Of a stretch of 64,000 nt of DNA, positions 19,050 through 28,700 are shown one piece after another. Both the position numbers and the translations under genes were made by a program. The notes beneath the pieces are model-generated. The model ran no database searches. It saw only the letters and a list, made by a program, of their open reading frames with translations, and was not told the origin of the DNA. The first letter of the stretch is position 1, and every line of letters begins with the position of its first letter. Source of the DNA: Clostridiaceae bacterium M8S5 (GTDB taxonomy: Bacteria > Bacillota > Clostridia > Tissierellales > MCWD3); assembly GCA_029227815.1 (NCBI GenBank), contig CP118523.1, positions 1,302,001 through 1,366,000 on the forward strand. The letters run 5' to 3'.

Positions 19050-19137
19050 GTTATGTAAACCATGCTCTATACAATGGACTTGTCGCCTAAAATATGATAC
19101 AATAAAACATATTATGTAAACTGGAAAGGTGATAAAT

Positions 19138-20925
19138 ATGAGTTCATTATCTAGAAAACACTTCATTCTGATTAGCTTAGTTATAGTTATAGCCATAATC
19201 AGCTCGGTAGTAATTTACACTCAAAATAAGGCCAAGCCTCAAGAAATAGATTACAAAACATTTAATAAACTAATCAAGGAAAAACAAGTTAAAGAGGTCA
19301 TATTAAATGATACTGCAAAGATTAAGGGATATCTGAAAAATGGTAAATTATTTACAACAGATAATCCAAGAACAGAAAATTTCAAAGAATTATTATTACT
19401 CGAAGGTATAAAAGTTAAAGAAAAAGAGAGTAGTATGAGTACTATGGATATATTACAAGCAGTTATTTTAGTAGGCTTGTTTGTTTTGATTGTCATCTAT
19501 TTAAATAAGGGCAAAAGTAGGCAGGCGCAAAAGGAAATAAATGAATTATCAAATATTACAAATAGCCACGATGAAAAAGCACAAATAAAATTTACAGATG
19601 TAGCAGGTAATGAAGAAGTAAAGAGCAATATAAAAGAGTTGGTGGATTTTATATCTGACCCATACAAATATGAAAGACTAGGTGCTAGAATACCTAGAGG
19701 AGTGTTGCTTTATGGGCCACCAGGAACAGGAAAGACACTATTAGCTAGAGCACTTGCAGGAGAAGCTGGAGTACCCTTTTTTGCAGTTAATGGATCAGAC
19801 TTTGTGCAGGTATACGCGGGTCTAGGAGCTAGTAGAATAAGAGAACTATTTAAAAAGGCAAGAGAAGCGGAAAAATGTGTAATTTTTATAGATGAGATAG
19901 ATGCTGTAGGGAAGAAAAGACGCGGTAATGAGATGGGAAATGATGAAAATGATAGAACTTTAAATGCATTGTTAACAGAGATGTCCGGATTTAAGGGTAA
20001 CGAAGGAATTATAGTAGTAGCAGCGACTAATAGAGTAGACATATTAGATGATGCGCTCTTAAGACCTGGAAGATTTGACAGACAGATAGAAGTAGGGTTA
20101 CCAGATGTAAATGCAAGGCATAAAATACTAGAAGTTCATACAAAAAATAAACCTCTAGCTATAGATGTTAATTTAAAAAAAGTTGCATTTGAAACTGTAT
20201 ATTTTAGTGGAGCGAAGCTTGAAAGTTTAATGAATGAATCTGCTATATTAGCAGCACGCCATGGAGAAGAAGAAATAAAAATGAAGCATATAGATAAAGC
20301 ATACAATAGCATACTTGTTGGAGAAGAAAAAAAGGATACAAGTACTATCTCTAAAGTAGATAAAGAGATTACAGCTTATCACGAGGCTGGACATGCATTG
20401 GTTACAAAGTTATTATGTCCTGAAAATAGAGTAACAAAAGTTTCAATAATACCTAGTACAAAAGGTGTCGGTGGATTTAGTATGAATATACCAGTTGAAA
20501 GAATGTATAAAACAAAAACAGACATAATCAATAACATAATGATAGCGCTAGGTGGCAGGGCGGCAGAAGAATTAATATACGGAATAGAGAGCATTACAAC
20601 AGGTGCTGTTAATGACCTTGAGAAAGCAACAGATATGATATTGTCTATGCTATATAAGTTTGGGATGGATGAGAAGACAGGTTTATTAAACTATCTTAAG
20701 TTCCTTGGTAATGATAACGGCGTTAGTAAGGATATGATATCAAGAAGTAAAGAAGTAATTGATGAGCTCTATAAAAAGACTAAATCATTAATATATGAAA
20801 ATATCAATACTTTAAAGCTAATTACAGATAAATTGATAGATAAAGAAATACTATGTGAAAAAGATTTAGAAGACATTATATCAGCTAACATAAACAAACA
20901 ATTTTCACTGCAAATTAGCAAATAA
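19138..20925 (+). CDS. FtsH-like membrane AAA+ zinc metalloprotease
   Basis: Membrane-anchored ATP-dependent protease of 595 residues. Two membrane helices (about residues 10-26 and 105-125) flank an external domain; the AAA module has Walker A GPPGTGKT and Walker B CVIFIDEIDAVG, the second region of homology (TNRVDILDDALLRPGRFDRQ), and the protease has HEAGH with the third zinc ligand Asp in GAVNDLEKATDM. Start at ATG 19138 after AAAGGTGAT; the upstream GTG overlaps that site. It is shorter than standard FtsH at the C-terminus, so it may be a second, specialised copy. No neighbouring tilS or hpt, unlike the housekeeping ftsH locus. Confidence 0.9.
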   Translation: MSSLSRKHFILISLVIVIAIISSVVIYTQNKAKPQEIDYKTFNKLIKEKQVKEVILNDTAKIKGYLKNGKLFTTDNPRTENFKELLLLEGIKVKEKESSMSTMDILQAVILVGLFVLIVIYLNKGKSRQAQKEINELSNITNSHDEKAQIKFTDVAGNEEVKSNIKELVDFISDPYKYERLGARIPRGVLLYGPPGTGKTLLARALAGEAGVPFFAVNGSDFVQVYAGLGASRIRELFKKAREAEKCVIFIDEIDAVGKKRRGNEMGNDENDRTLNALLTEMSGFKGNEGIIVVAATNRVDILDDALLRPGRFDRQIEVGLPDVNARHKILEVHTKNKPLAIDVNLKKVAFETVYFSGAKLESLMNESAILAARHGEEEIKMKHIDKAYNSILVGEEKKDTSTISKVDKEITAYHEAGHALVTKLLCPENRVTKVSIIPSTKGVGGFSMNIPVERMYKTKTDIINNIMIALGGRAAEELIYGIESITTGAVNDLEKATDMILSMLYKFGMDEKTGLLNYLKFLGNDNGVSKDMISRSKEVIDELYKKTKSLIYENINTLKLITDKLIDKEILCEKDLEDIISANINKQFSLQISK

Positions 20926-20980
20926 CCAAAAACTGAATACAATAACATATATTTTGTTTTTATTTTATGCTAAATTATAG

Positions 20981-20986
20981 TATAAT
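20981..20986 (+). promoter_or_regulatory. -10 element of the 6S RNA promoter
   Basis: TATAAT lies seven bases before the inferred start of the 6S transcript. No clean -35 is seen at 17 bases; the upstream stretch is T-rich. Confidence 0.6.
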
Positions 20987-20993
20987 AAGTATA

Positions 20994-21199
20994 GGAACTC
21001 TGAGGTGTTTGTTCTTGCTTTATAATTCAACCGACGTAATTTATACGGGAGTCTGGGTTCAATTGTGTATAACATGCCTGTATAAGCTGGAAGTTAGAAG
21101 CCGTTGATAGGACACCCACCTGCTAGTGTGAGCGGGTGTGAATTATGAGTATAACGGCACCTTGGAGATGCTTAATTGGTCAAAGACCATATTTTTTTT
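20994..21199 (+). ncRNA. ssrS: 6S RNA, Firmicutes type, with its terminator
   Basis: A 336-base gene-free gap holds a transcript with its own TATAAT and terminator. The closing stem pairs CTCTGAGGTG (20998-21007) with CACCTTGGAG (21159-21168), and the interior carries the pieces I know from clostridial 6S RNAs: TGTTTGTTC, AGCTGGAAGTTAGAAGCC, ACACCCACCTG and GCGGGTGTGAATT. The terminator is GGTC, AAA, GACC followed by an eight-T run. 6S RNA mimics an open promoter and binds sigma-A RNA polymerase in stationary phase. Identity rests on remembered sequence and fold, not on a covariance search. Exact 5' end inferred from the -10. Confidence 0.85.
21178..21199 (+). terminator. terminator of the 6S RNA
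   Basis: GGTC, AAA loop, GACC, then AT and eight T residues. Confidence 0.85.
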
Positions 21200-21261
21200 G
21201 CCTAAAATGAATGGCAAATTTTACAGTTAAAAATATACTAGTGAAAATCAGGAGTGATTAA

Positions 21262-22074
21262 ATGATTAAATTTAAAGTCAACAAATATAGTATGATACTG
21301 ATAGTACTGCTGATTATAGTGTTAATACATTCTTTAATAGGCAATGTTTCTGTGAAAAGTCTTTTTAACCTTGGAGCAATAGAGTTAATATTCGCAGGAG
21401 TATTACTAACTATAATTATTAGCTTTTCTTTTGATACTTTGTTGTTTACAGTAAAGATACTAAGAAAAAGTTTTAAAGATGACATTGATTATGAAGGTGG
21501 AATACATACAATTTACAATTATGCGATTAAAGTAAAAAAACATGGTGTAATAAAGATAGAGCCAGAGGTGGAAAAAGAACCTGAATTCATTAAAAACTCA
21601 ATGCTTTTGGTATGTGACTACGTAAAGCCTAATGATATGAAAGATATATTAGATAAAGAAATACAGGCAACAGAGAACCACTTATACAGAGCTTATAATG
21701 TAGTTAAGCTAATAGCACAAGTAGCGCCAGCTTTTGGATTAATCGGGACACTTATAGGGATGATAGGATTATTGTCACACCTAAATGATACAAGCCTTTT
21801 GGCTAATAGCATGTCTTGTGCGTTAGTAAGCACACTTTATGGAGCGATTGTTGCTAATTTTATAGCAGTTCCACTTATGGGAAGAATTAAGGAGTATATA
21901 TACAAGAAAATATTATACTATAAAATCATAGCAGAAGGTTGTGTATTAATATCTAAAAATGATACGACAAGGAATGTTTTTGAAAAGATGAATTCAATGC
22001 TGCCACAAGAAAAGAAACTTATTTACCCTAGAAAAAAGCTGAAGGAGAGGAAGGTAGCGAATGAATACAAATAA
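21262..22074 (+). CDS. motA: MotA-like flagellar stator protein
   Basis: Ion-channel subunit of the flagellar stator (270 residues). Four hydrophobic helices: two near residues 8-25 and 32-60, and two in the conserved core APAFGLIGTLIGMIGLL and ALVSTLYGAIVANFIAVPL, typical of MotA/PomA. A cytoplasmic loop between helices 2 and 3 should contact the rotor. It overlaps motB by 14 bases. No other flagellar gene is in the window, so the stator genes stand apart from the main flagellar cluster. Confidence 0.9.
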   Translation: MIKFKVNKYSMILIVLLIIVLIHSLIGNVSVKSLFNLGAIELIFAGVLLTIIISFSFDTLLFTVKILRKSFKDDIDYEGGIHTIYNYAIKVKKHGVIKIEPEVEKEPEFIKNSMLLVCDYVKPNDMKDILDKEIQATENHLYRAYNVVKLIAQVAPAFGLIGTLIGMIGLLSHLNDTSLLANSMSCALVSTLYGAIVANFIAVPLMGRIKEYIYKKILYYKIIAEGCVLISKNDTTRNVFEKMNSMLPQEKKLIYPRKKLKERKVANEYK

Positions 22075-22771
22075 AAATAGGGAAGATGAGTTTGAAAATT
22101 ATTGGATGATTACATATAGTGATATGATAACAATAGTTCTTTGCTTTTTTATATTGCTTTTCACATTAACATCTAACGAATCAAGTTTATTAAGTCAGAT
22201 AAAAACTTCACTCAATATTAAACTTGAAGAGCTAGAAAATGAAAATAGTAAGTTACTAAAGAGCAATAAGGTGTTATCAGAGGTTAACAAGAACCTAATT
22301 AAAAATATATTTCAAACTAATACAGATAAAGGTGAAGGGCCTGACGAAGATTTTATAAAATATTTAAAAGAGAACCATCTTTTATCAGATGTAGATATCA
22401 TAAGCGATGGTTTTGGAATTAAGATAAGATTCAAAAACAGTGTATTATTTAAAAGTGGTGATGATAAGATATCAAGTGAAGGAATACATGTGCTAGATAA
22501 AATAGGTAATAAAATAGCTAAAATGAATAATATGATTAGGATAGAGGGATTTACAGACAATGTAAAAACAAATACAAGTAAATATGCATCTAACTGGGAA
22601 CTATCAGTTGCTAGATCAATTAATGTGGTTAGATACTTTGTAAATGAGAAAAACATCAAAGAAAATAGGATGTCTGTTATAGGTTGGGGAGAGCAAAAAC
22701 CAATAGCAACTAATGATACAGAAGAAGGCAGAAGACAAAATAGAAGAATAGAAATAACTATATTAAAATAA
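22061..22771 (+). CDS. motB: MotB-like flagellar stator protein with OmpA domain
   Basis: Partner of MotA (236 residues). One membrane helix near residues 20-40 with the ion-binding Asp in YSDMITIVLCFFILLF; a helical linker; and a C-terminal OmpA-like peptidoglycan-binding domain (residues 110-236) with IRIEGFTDN, LSVARSINVVRYF and EGRRQNRRIEI. The AAGGAAGG-like site lies within the end of motA. Whether H+ or Na+ drives it cannot be read with certainty. The following 54-base gap contains a hairpin covering the next gene's ribosome binding site. Confidence 0.92.
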   Translation: MNTNKNREDEFENYWMITYSDMITIVLCFFILLFTLTSNESSLLSQIKTSLNIKLEELENENSKLLKSNKVLSEVNKNLIKNIFQTNTDKGEGPDEDFIKYLKENHLLSDVDIISDGFGIKIRFKNSVLFKSGDDKISSEGIHVLDKIGNKIAKMNNMIRIEGFTDNVKTNTSKYASNWELSVARSINVVRYFVNEKNIKENRMSVIGWGEQKPIATNDTEEGRRQNRRIEITILK

Positions 22772-22820
22772 AACCTCTTTTATTGGTTAAAATAGTTACA
22801 TAAAGGTATTAAGGAGGTTT
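22771..22820 (+). promoter_or_regulatory. hairpin covering the ribosome binding site of the zinc-ribbon gene
   Basis: AAACCTCTTT (22771-22780) can pair with AAGGAGGTTT (22811-22820), one G-U pair, fully occluding the AAGGAGG that serves the TTG start at 22826. It may tune translation or double as a weak motB terminator. Confidence 0.45.
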
Positions 22821-22825
22821 CTAAA

Positions 22826-23062
22826 TTGATTTGCCCAATGTGCAATGGTGTAAAGGAATTAGTAGTAAACTGTGATGTTTGTGGTAGGAAAATGATAGAT
22901 AAAGGCAGAGTAGTTGATTATATGGACAACTATAGTCCGTATCTGTCAAGTAGTATTACTGAGCTAGTAGATGGTGCATCATGCGAAGAATGTATGCATT
23001 TATTTACATGTAAATCATGTAATATTGATAAGCAAGTTGCTATCAACAAAATAAAAATTTAG
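22826..23062 (+). CDS. small protein with four CxxC zinc-ribbon pairs
   Basis: 78-residue protein with CPMC (residue 3), CDVC (16), CEEC (53) and CKSC (62), arranged as two pairs at each end, so probably binding two zinc ions or one in each half. No enzyme motif. Translation starts at TTG, eight bases after AAGGAGG; the first residues are then M-I-C-P-M-C. Function unknown; such double zinc ribbons often mediate protein or RNA contacts. Confidence 0.8.
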   Translation: MICPMCNGVKELVVNCDVCGRKMIDKGRVVDYMDNYSPYLSSSITELVDGASCEECMHLFTCKSCNIDKQVAINKIKI

Positions 23063-23111
23063 CAACAATAAATTAAGTCACAAATAAATTGTACTAGAAA
23101 AGGGGAATAAG

Positions 23112-24005
23112 ATGAAAAAGGTAATGTTTATATATAATCCTTCGTCAGGTAGACAGATTGTACAAAAAAGAATAGACAATATATGTATTGGTTTATTAAA
23201 TGGAGGCTATCTAGTATCTAAATATGCTACAACCAAAAAGTACGATGCAATGAATAAAACAATAGAGTGTTGTAAAGGAGATTGGGATATTATTTTAGTG
23301 TCTGGTGGAGATGGTACAGTTAACGAAGTGGCGACAGGAATAGTTATGGGAGGTAGAAAAATCCCAGTAGGTATATTACCGTCAGGTACAGTTAATGATT
23401 TTGCTAGATTTTTGAAATTGCCCAAAACCGTTGAAAGCTTCTGTGAAATGGTATTTGATGAAAATATTATGGACGTGGATTTGGGTAGATGCAATGATTC
23501 TATATTTGTAAATGTAGCAGCAGGAGGTTTACTAACCAACGTGGCACATAAGGCATCAAGTGAGTTAAAAACATATTTAGGAAAGATAGCTTACTACATA
23601 GAAGGTGCAAAAGAATTACCAAAACAAAAGTTTATGCCTATAAAGCTAAAATTCCAGTCTGAGGAATACGAAGGCGAGGACGATGTGTTATTATTTTTAG
23701 TGACAAATACAAAATCTATAGGTGGTTTTAAAAAATTAGCACCAGCAGCAGAAGTACAGGATGGGTATTTAGATTGTGTTATAATTAAAAAATCTGAACT
23801 ACCGGAAATAATATCGTTATGTATAAAAGTGTTAAGAGGAGAACACGTAAACCATCCAAATGTAACATATTTCAAAACAAGAAAACTATATGTTACAAAT
23901 ATGTCTGACGAAGATACTGATATAGATGTAGATGGAGAATATGCAGGAAAACTTCCTGCAGAATTTGAGGTTTTAAAAGGACAATTTAGGGTGTTAGTAC
24001 CATAA
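23112..24005 (+). CDS. diacylglycerol kinase family lipid kinase
   Basis: DAGK-catalytic-domain protein of 297 residues (YegS/BmrU/DgkB group) that phosphorylates diacylglycerol or a related lipid at the membrane surface. IYNPSSGR at the N-terminus and the nucleotide loop VSGGDGTVNEVATGI (near residue 60) are intact, followed by GILPSGTVNDFARFL; the C-terminal half contains the lipid-binding beta domain with DIDVDGE. AAAAGGGG precedes ATG 23112. Terminator hairpins follow and separate it from the convergent bactofilin operon. In Gram-positives DgkB recycles diacylglycerol from lipoteichoic acid synthesis; that role here is inferred. Confidence 0.92.
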   Translation: MKKVMFIYNPSSGRQIVQKRIDNICIGLLNGGYLVSKYATTKKYDAMNKTIECCKGDWDIILVSGGDGTVNEVATGIVMGGRKIPVGILPSGTVNDFARFLKLPKTVESFCEMVFDENIMDVDLGRCNDSIFVNVAAGGLLTNVAHKASSELKTYLGKIAYYIEGAKELPKQKFMPIKLKFQSEEYEGEDDVLLFLVTNTKSIGGFKKLAPAAEVQDGYLDCVIIKKSELPEIISLCIKVLRGEHVNHPNVTYFKTRKLYVTNMSDEDTDIDVDGEYAGKLPAEFEVLKGQFRVLVP

Positions 24006-24019
24006 TATTAAAATACAAC

Positions 24020-24048
24020 AAAGTGGCTTAATCACAAGCCACTTTAAA
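24020..24048 (+). terminator. terminator after the lipid kinase gene
   Basis: AAAGTGGCTT and AAGCCACTTT form a ten-pair stem; the downstream sequence AAATTTTAT is only moderately U-rich. Confidence 0.8.
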
Positions 24049-24069
24049 TTTTATCATATAGGAGTAAAA

Positions 24070-24105
24070 TAAAAGCAATACTCATATGGAGTAAAGCTTT
24101 TTTAG
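24070..24105. terminator. bidirectional terminator between convergent genes
   Basis: AAAAGC/GCTTTT and inner ACTC/GAGT form one hairpin with T runs on both strands, suited to the lipid kinase transcript and to the leftward bactofilin operon. Confidence 0.75.
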
Positions 24106-24116
24106 CGCTAATTTAT

Positions 24117-24518
24117 TTAATCAGTAGCTTCTTCTTCATCACGATTGAAAGAGCTAACATTGTTTTTATTCATTTTACAGTTACCTTCAAACACAGCATC
24201 TTCATCAACTATAAAGCTTTTAACGTCTATATCTCCAAATAGTTTGCCAGTATCAGTAATCCTTAAAAGTTCGGCACACTTAATATTTCCATCCACAGTG
24301 CCAGATATCTCAATGTTGTGACACTCTAGATTTCCTTTTATTTTACCTGCTTCACCTATTATTATATTGCCTTTAACAGATAAATCACCATTTATAGTAC
24401 CATCAATTCTCAAAGTACCATTAGTAACTATTTTTCCTTCTATTACAGAGTCCTTTCCTATCAACGTATCTATATGATTAGGATTAGAAGAACCGCTATT
24501 ATTCTTACTTCCAAACAT
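24117..24518 (-). CDS. bactofilin
   Basis: Polymer-forming cytoskeletal protein of 133 residues. The central 90 residues form the bactofilin beta-helix, visible as repeated short strands with Gly turns: TLIGKDSVIEGKIV, LRIDGTINGDLSVKG, IIIGEAGKIKGNLE, IEISGTVDGNIKC, LRITDTGKLFGDID. The ends are short and disordered. AAGGAG precedes the start. It lies four bases after the M23 peptidase gene and is cotranscribed with it, the same pairing used by other bacteria to localise cell-wall peptidases to a site of growth or curvature. Confidence 0.93.
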   Translation of the reverse strand: MFGSKNNSGSSNPNHIDTLIGKDSVIEGKIVTNGTLRIDGTINGDLSVKGNIIIGEAGKIKGNLECHNIEISGTVDGNIKCAELLRITDTGKLFGDIDVKSFIVDEDAVFEGNCKMNKNNVSSFNRDEEEATD

Positions 24519-24522
24519 AAAA

Positions 24523-25455
24523 TCACTCCTTTTTACTTAGCACATTATACGGATTAATTGCCTTACCATATTTTCTGATTTCAAAGTGTACATGTGTTCC
24601 TGTGCTACGACCAGTGTTTCCCATTTGTGATATCAATTGACCTTTTTCTACTTTTTCTCCAACCTTTACTAGCAGTTTGCTGTTATGACCGTAAAATGAT
24701 TCATAGCCATAACCGTGGCTTATAATAATAACTTTTCCATAGCTACCTCTATATCCAGAAAAAATTACTATACCGTTACCAGATGCACAGATATTTGTTC
24801 CATAGTTATTGGCAATATCAAGACCTTTATGAAACTCTAATCCTCTGCCAGTAGGATTTTTTCTGTAACCAAAGCCAGAAGTTAATTTCCCTTTACAAGG
24901 ATAGTCATTAGGCTCGGCACTTAGGAAATTCAACCTTTTCTCAACATCGCTTATTAGGCAGTTAAGGTTTTCTTCGCTTTGATCTAGCAATCTTGAAATT
25001 TCAATCATATCTCCATTTACTTCTTTAATATTAAAATCACTATATGTATTACTACGGGAAGCTAAAGGTATCTTTTTTTCATTAGTATCATCAGTCGGTA
25101 AACCAACCATATCTTTAACTGTATCCTGTAGGTCTTCAATTTGTGCTAATTTATTTTCAAAATCAAGTGTTTTTTCTTTGAGCACTACTATTTCTTTTTC
25201 CTGAGTTTTTTTTATTTTATTGAGCTCATCAATTTTGTCTATTTTTGATTGGTAATCTACTTTCATAAAATTATATGATGTATACATATTGTAAACCCAA
25301 ATTGTGGTTAGCGAAAATGAAGTGACTAAAATAAAGGAAAACACCTTAGGTATCCAATTTGCAATTTTAATCTGTTTAGTTGGTTTAGACTGAGGGACAA
25401 TCAATAAAGAAAAATGTTTGTGTTTTTTTGATTTAATATGTTGTTTATTTTTCAA
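24523..25455 (-). CDS. membrane-anchored M23 peptidase with coiled coil
   Basis: Type II membrane protein with a Lys/His-rich cytoplasmic tail, one membrane helix (VFSFILVTSFSLTTIWVY), an extracytoplasmic coiled coil (IDELNKIKKTQEKEIVVLKEK...) and a C-terminal LytM/M23 domain. Zinc ligands are present: HKGLDIAN (HxxxD) and GTHVHFEIRK (HxH). It should cut peptide cross-bridges of peptidoglycan or activate an amidase. I favour a TTG start at 25455, seven bases after AGAGGG; an ATG at 25473 lies upstream of that site. Operon with bactofilin. Confidence 0.9.
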   Translation of the reverse strand: MKNKQHIKSKKHKHFSLLIVPQSKPTKQIKIANWIPKVFSFILVTSFSLTTIWVYNMYTSYNFMKVDYQSKIDKIDELNKIKKTQEKEIVVLKEKTLDFENKLAQIEDLQDTVKDMVGLPTDDTNEKKIPLASRSNTYSDFNIKEVNGDMIEISRLLDQSEENLNCLISDVEKRLNFLSAEPNDYPCKGKLTSGFGYRKNPTGRGLEFHKGLDIANNYGTNICASGNGIVIFSGYRGSYGKVIIISHGYGYESFYGHNSKLLVKVGEKVEKGQLISQMGNTGRSTGTHVHFEIRKYGKAINPYNVLSKKE

Positions 25456-25784
25456 TATAGCACCCTCTTTCATCAGTTTTTGATAAATTAATTAACATTT
25501 TGTCTATTATATTCTATATTATTTACAAAAACCCTCCTTTAGTTAATAATTTATGTTTAAATAAATACTTTGACCTATATATTATATACTTGATACAACT
25601 ACAATTGTGTGATAATATTATTTGCAATTTAATAATTAATATTAAAAAATCAATTAATATAGTTATTTACCAATTTCCATAAAATATATTTTATTTAATA
25701 AATATATGATATAATTTACTAGTAATAAGTGTTTATAAAACAAATATATTGATGAATATTTATTAAATTGAGGAAGTGTTCAAC
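25456..25784. other. 329-base AT-rich divergent intergenic region
   Basis: No gene supported. It must hold promoters for the leftward M23/bactofilin operon and the rightward giant gene. A TATAAT at 25710-25715 is a candidate -10 for the giant gene; no convincing -35 was found for it. Confidence 0.4.
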
Positions 25785-28700
25785 ATGGAACTTATAAATA
25801 AACAATATAGAATAAACTCTATCTATAAACGAGAACATAATGGTATTGTCTATCAAGCGACAGATTTAATTAGAAATAAAATTGTATTATTGAAAGTTCT
25901 TTCAAACAGTATAAAAAACAAACCGCTTATAGAGTTTTTAACTAAAAATTTTATTTCAATAAGGAGCATAAAACACAAGACTATAGCCCAAGATATGTTA
26001 TTTGATTTAATTTGTACTATAGATAATAAGCCAAATTATAACAAACAATATTTTTTTATAACAGAATACATAGACACTATTACTCTTAATGATTATACAG
26101 GGGAATTTACTGTAAAGCAAGTAATAAACATGATGATTGAGATAAGTAAAATAGCTGATTATTTGTATACAAAAGGTAAGATATATGTTGATTTTAAAGC
26201 TGATAACCTATTTTTGTTCAAAGATAAAGGAAATCTAAAGCTAAAACTTAAAAGCTATATATCTGCAAATGAATCAAATATCAATTATATAATAAACAAA
26301 TCTAAAGATACAAGTGATAAAGCTAAAGATAATAAAGAAAATTTGTATAGTTATATATATAGTATAGCAAGTATTGGTAATTATTTATTAAGCAAAGTCT
26401 CAAACAAAGAAGATAATAAGTATGTTCATTTGAGAGATATAGTTAAAAGTATCAATATAGAGAAAACCCTTAACGAGTACAAAAATGTTAGTTCCTTATT
26501 GATAACTTTGTCCAAATTGTGTGATGAAGTCAAAAATGAGGATATTTTTAGATTTAAAGAGGTGTTAAATTTTGATACACCTACTATATGTAGAGATAAC
26601 TTGATAAATTATATATTAAATGTAAACAAGCATAAGCAAGAAGGTATATATAAAGAAAAACTTATTACAGTAAATGGGTCTTCAGGGATTGGAAAAACAA
26701 GATTATTAAAAGAGATTGCCTATCGGTTGAAGATGGAAGGAAGCTATGTATATACAAGTAAGATATCAGAAAACAAGCAAAAACTAAAACCTATTGTCGA
26801 CATATTGAAAACTATGATATCTGTTTGTCAGAATAGAGCAAGCCAGCAAAATAAATATCATCTATTAAGCAAATACGGAAGCGAATTAGTTAAAATAGTA
26901 CCTGAGTTAAGCTATATAGATAATATTAAACCTTCAACGCTCCTAAAAGGTAGACGGGAGGAGCTAAGGTTATATAATCGAATTTTAAATTTTATGCTTG
27001 ATTTTATAAAAGATGAGCCTACATATATAATTCTAGATGATATAGATTATTGTGATGAGCATACAATAAAACTTATCACATATATGGTTAACAATATCAA
27101 GAATAGCCCATTAGTGTTCATAGTATCCTATAATAGGGAACTCAATAAAGAGCGCTATCAGCATAATAAGAACTTACTTAATAACAAAGATATACATGAG
27201 CTGAAGCTTATGAGATTCAATATAAACGAAACAGCTGAATTCATACAGAATATTTTGGAAATGAACTATTTGCCTATCAAGTTTGCAACTAGAGTAATGA
27301 GAGATACAAAAGGCAATCCAGCATATATAGAAGAAGTCTTGAAAAATTTATATAATCACAAAGAACTGTTTATAAATGAAGATGGTTATTGGGAAAGAAA
27401 GTACCAAGATTATGCAGAAATAAGGATACCCAGTAATATAGAACAAGCAATAAACGAACAGTTGAATATGACTACTCAGTATCAATATGAGGTTTTAAAA
27501 TGTGTGTGTATATTTAAAACTCCAGTGTCATGGGAAGTAATAAAATCATTAGTTGGTTTTAAAGATGATAAACTAGTAAAAGTTGTAGATGAGTTATTAG
27601 AAATAAATATACTTGAAAAAACAGTTGGAGATTATGGGTTCACATACAATTTAAAAAATGTACACACAAAACAATATGTGTATAGGAAAATAAATATAAT
27701 TGAAAGAAAAATGCTTCATAAAAAAGCGAGTATAGTTCTTAGAGATATATACGAAGTGAGTGTGAATTTTAACTATGATGAGATAATATATCATTGTATA
27801 ATGTCTGGGGAGAAAGAAAAAGCTATTGACTATGTAATAAAATTTGCTAAAAACATGCAAAATATGATGATTATATCGCAAGCAATAGAGCTATGGAATT
27901 ATGCGAAAGAACTTCTCGAAGATAGTGACAATTATAGAAAACTAGAGGTTTTATACAATCTATCAAAACTTTATTTACTCTATACTGATATTGAGAATTG
28001 TATGAAACTAGCAAGAGATGGATTAGAGATAGCAATTAGCTATGGTTATAGTTACTATATAGTTAATTTTAAAAACGTAATATCAGATTTACTCAATATG
28101 CAAAAGCACTTTAAAGAAGCAGAAAGCTATGTTAAAGAAGCAAAATTAATGGCAGAAGAAATTGGTTATATAGACGGATATTTAGAATCTGTAAAAATAT
28201 TAAATAGAGTATATTTTTCAGTATCAAGATTAGATGATATATTTACATTATGTAATAAATATATAAATGTGGCACAAAAGCAACAAAGAGTGAACTATCT
28301 AGGTCATTTATATAATCAAATAGGCGTAGTAAACATACTTCGTTCCAATATGGATGAAGGTTTAATATATGTAAACAAAGGTGTAAGCTATTTTGAGAAA
28401 TGTAATAACATTGAGGATATCTTAGGTTACCTAATAGTTCTAAACAATTTAGGAGTAATATATGAAGAATATATAGATGATTTTGACAAAGCATTGCATT
28501 ATTTTCGCAAAGGGTTAGAACTCAGTAAAGAATATAATTTAATAGATAATGCTCTTAGCTTTAATAATAGCTTAGGAGAGTCATTAATAAGAAGAGATTT
28601 ATACAGTGAAGCATTGGCTCATTTCTTGAAATTAAAAGAAGAGTCTAATGAATATAATGATAAAAGGCTTATGTTCATAGTAAATGTCAATATTGCAATA

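Noticed and set aside
19138-20925. Housekeeping ftsH
   Set aside because: The gene is an FtsH-type protease but lies outside the usual tilS-hpt-ftsH locus and is short at the C-terminus, so I left it without the gene symbol.
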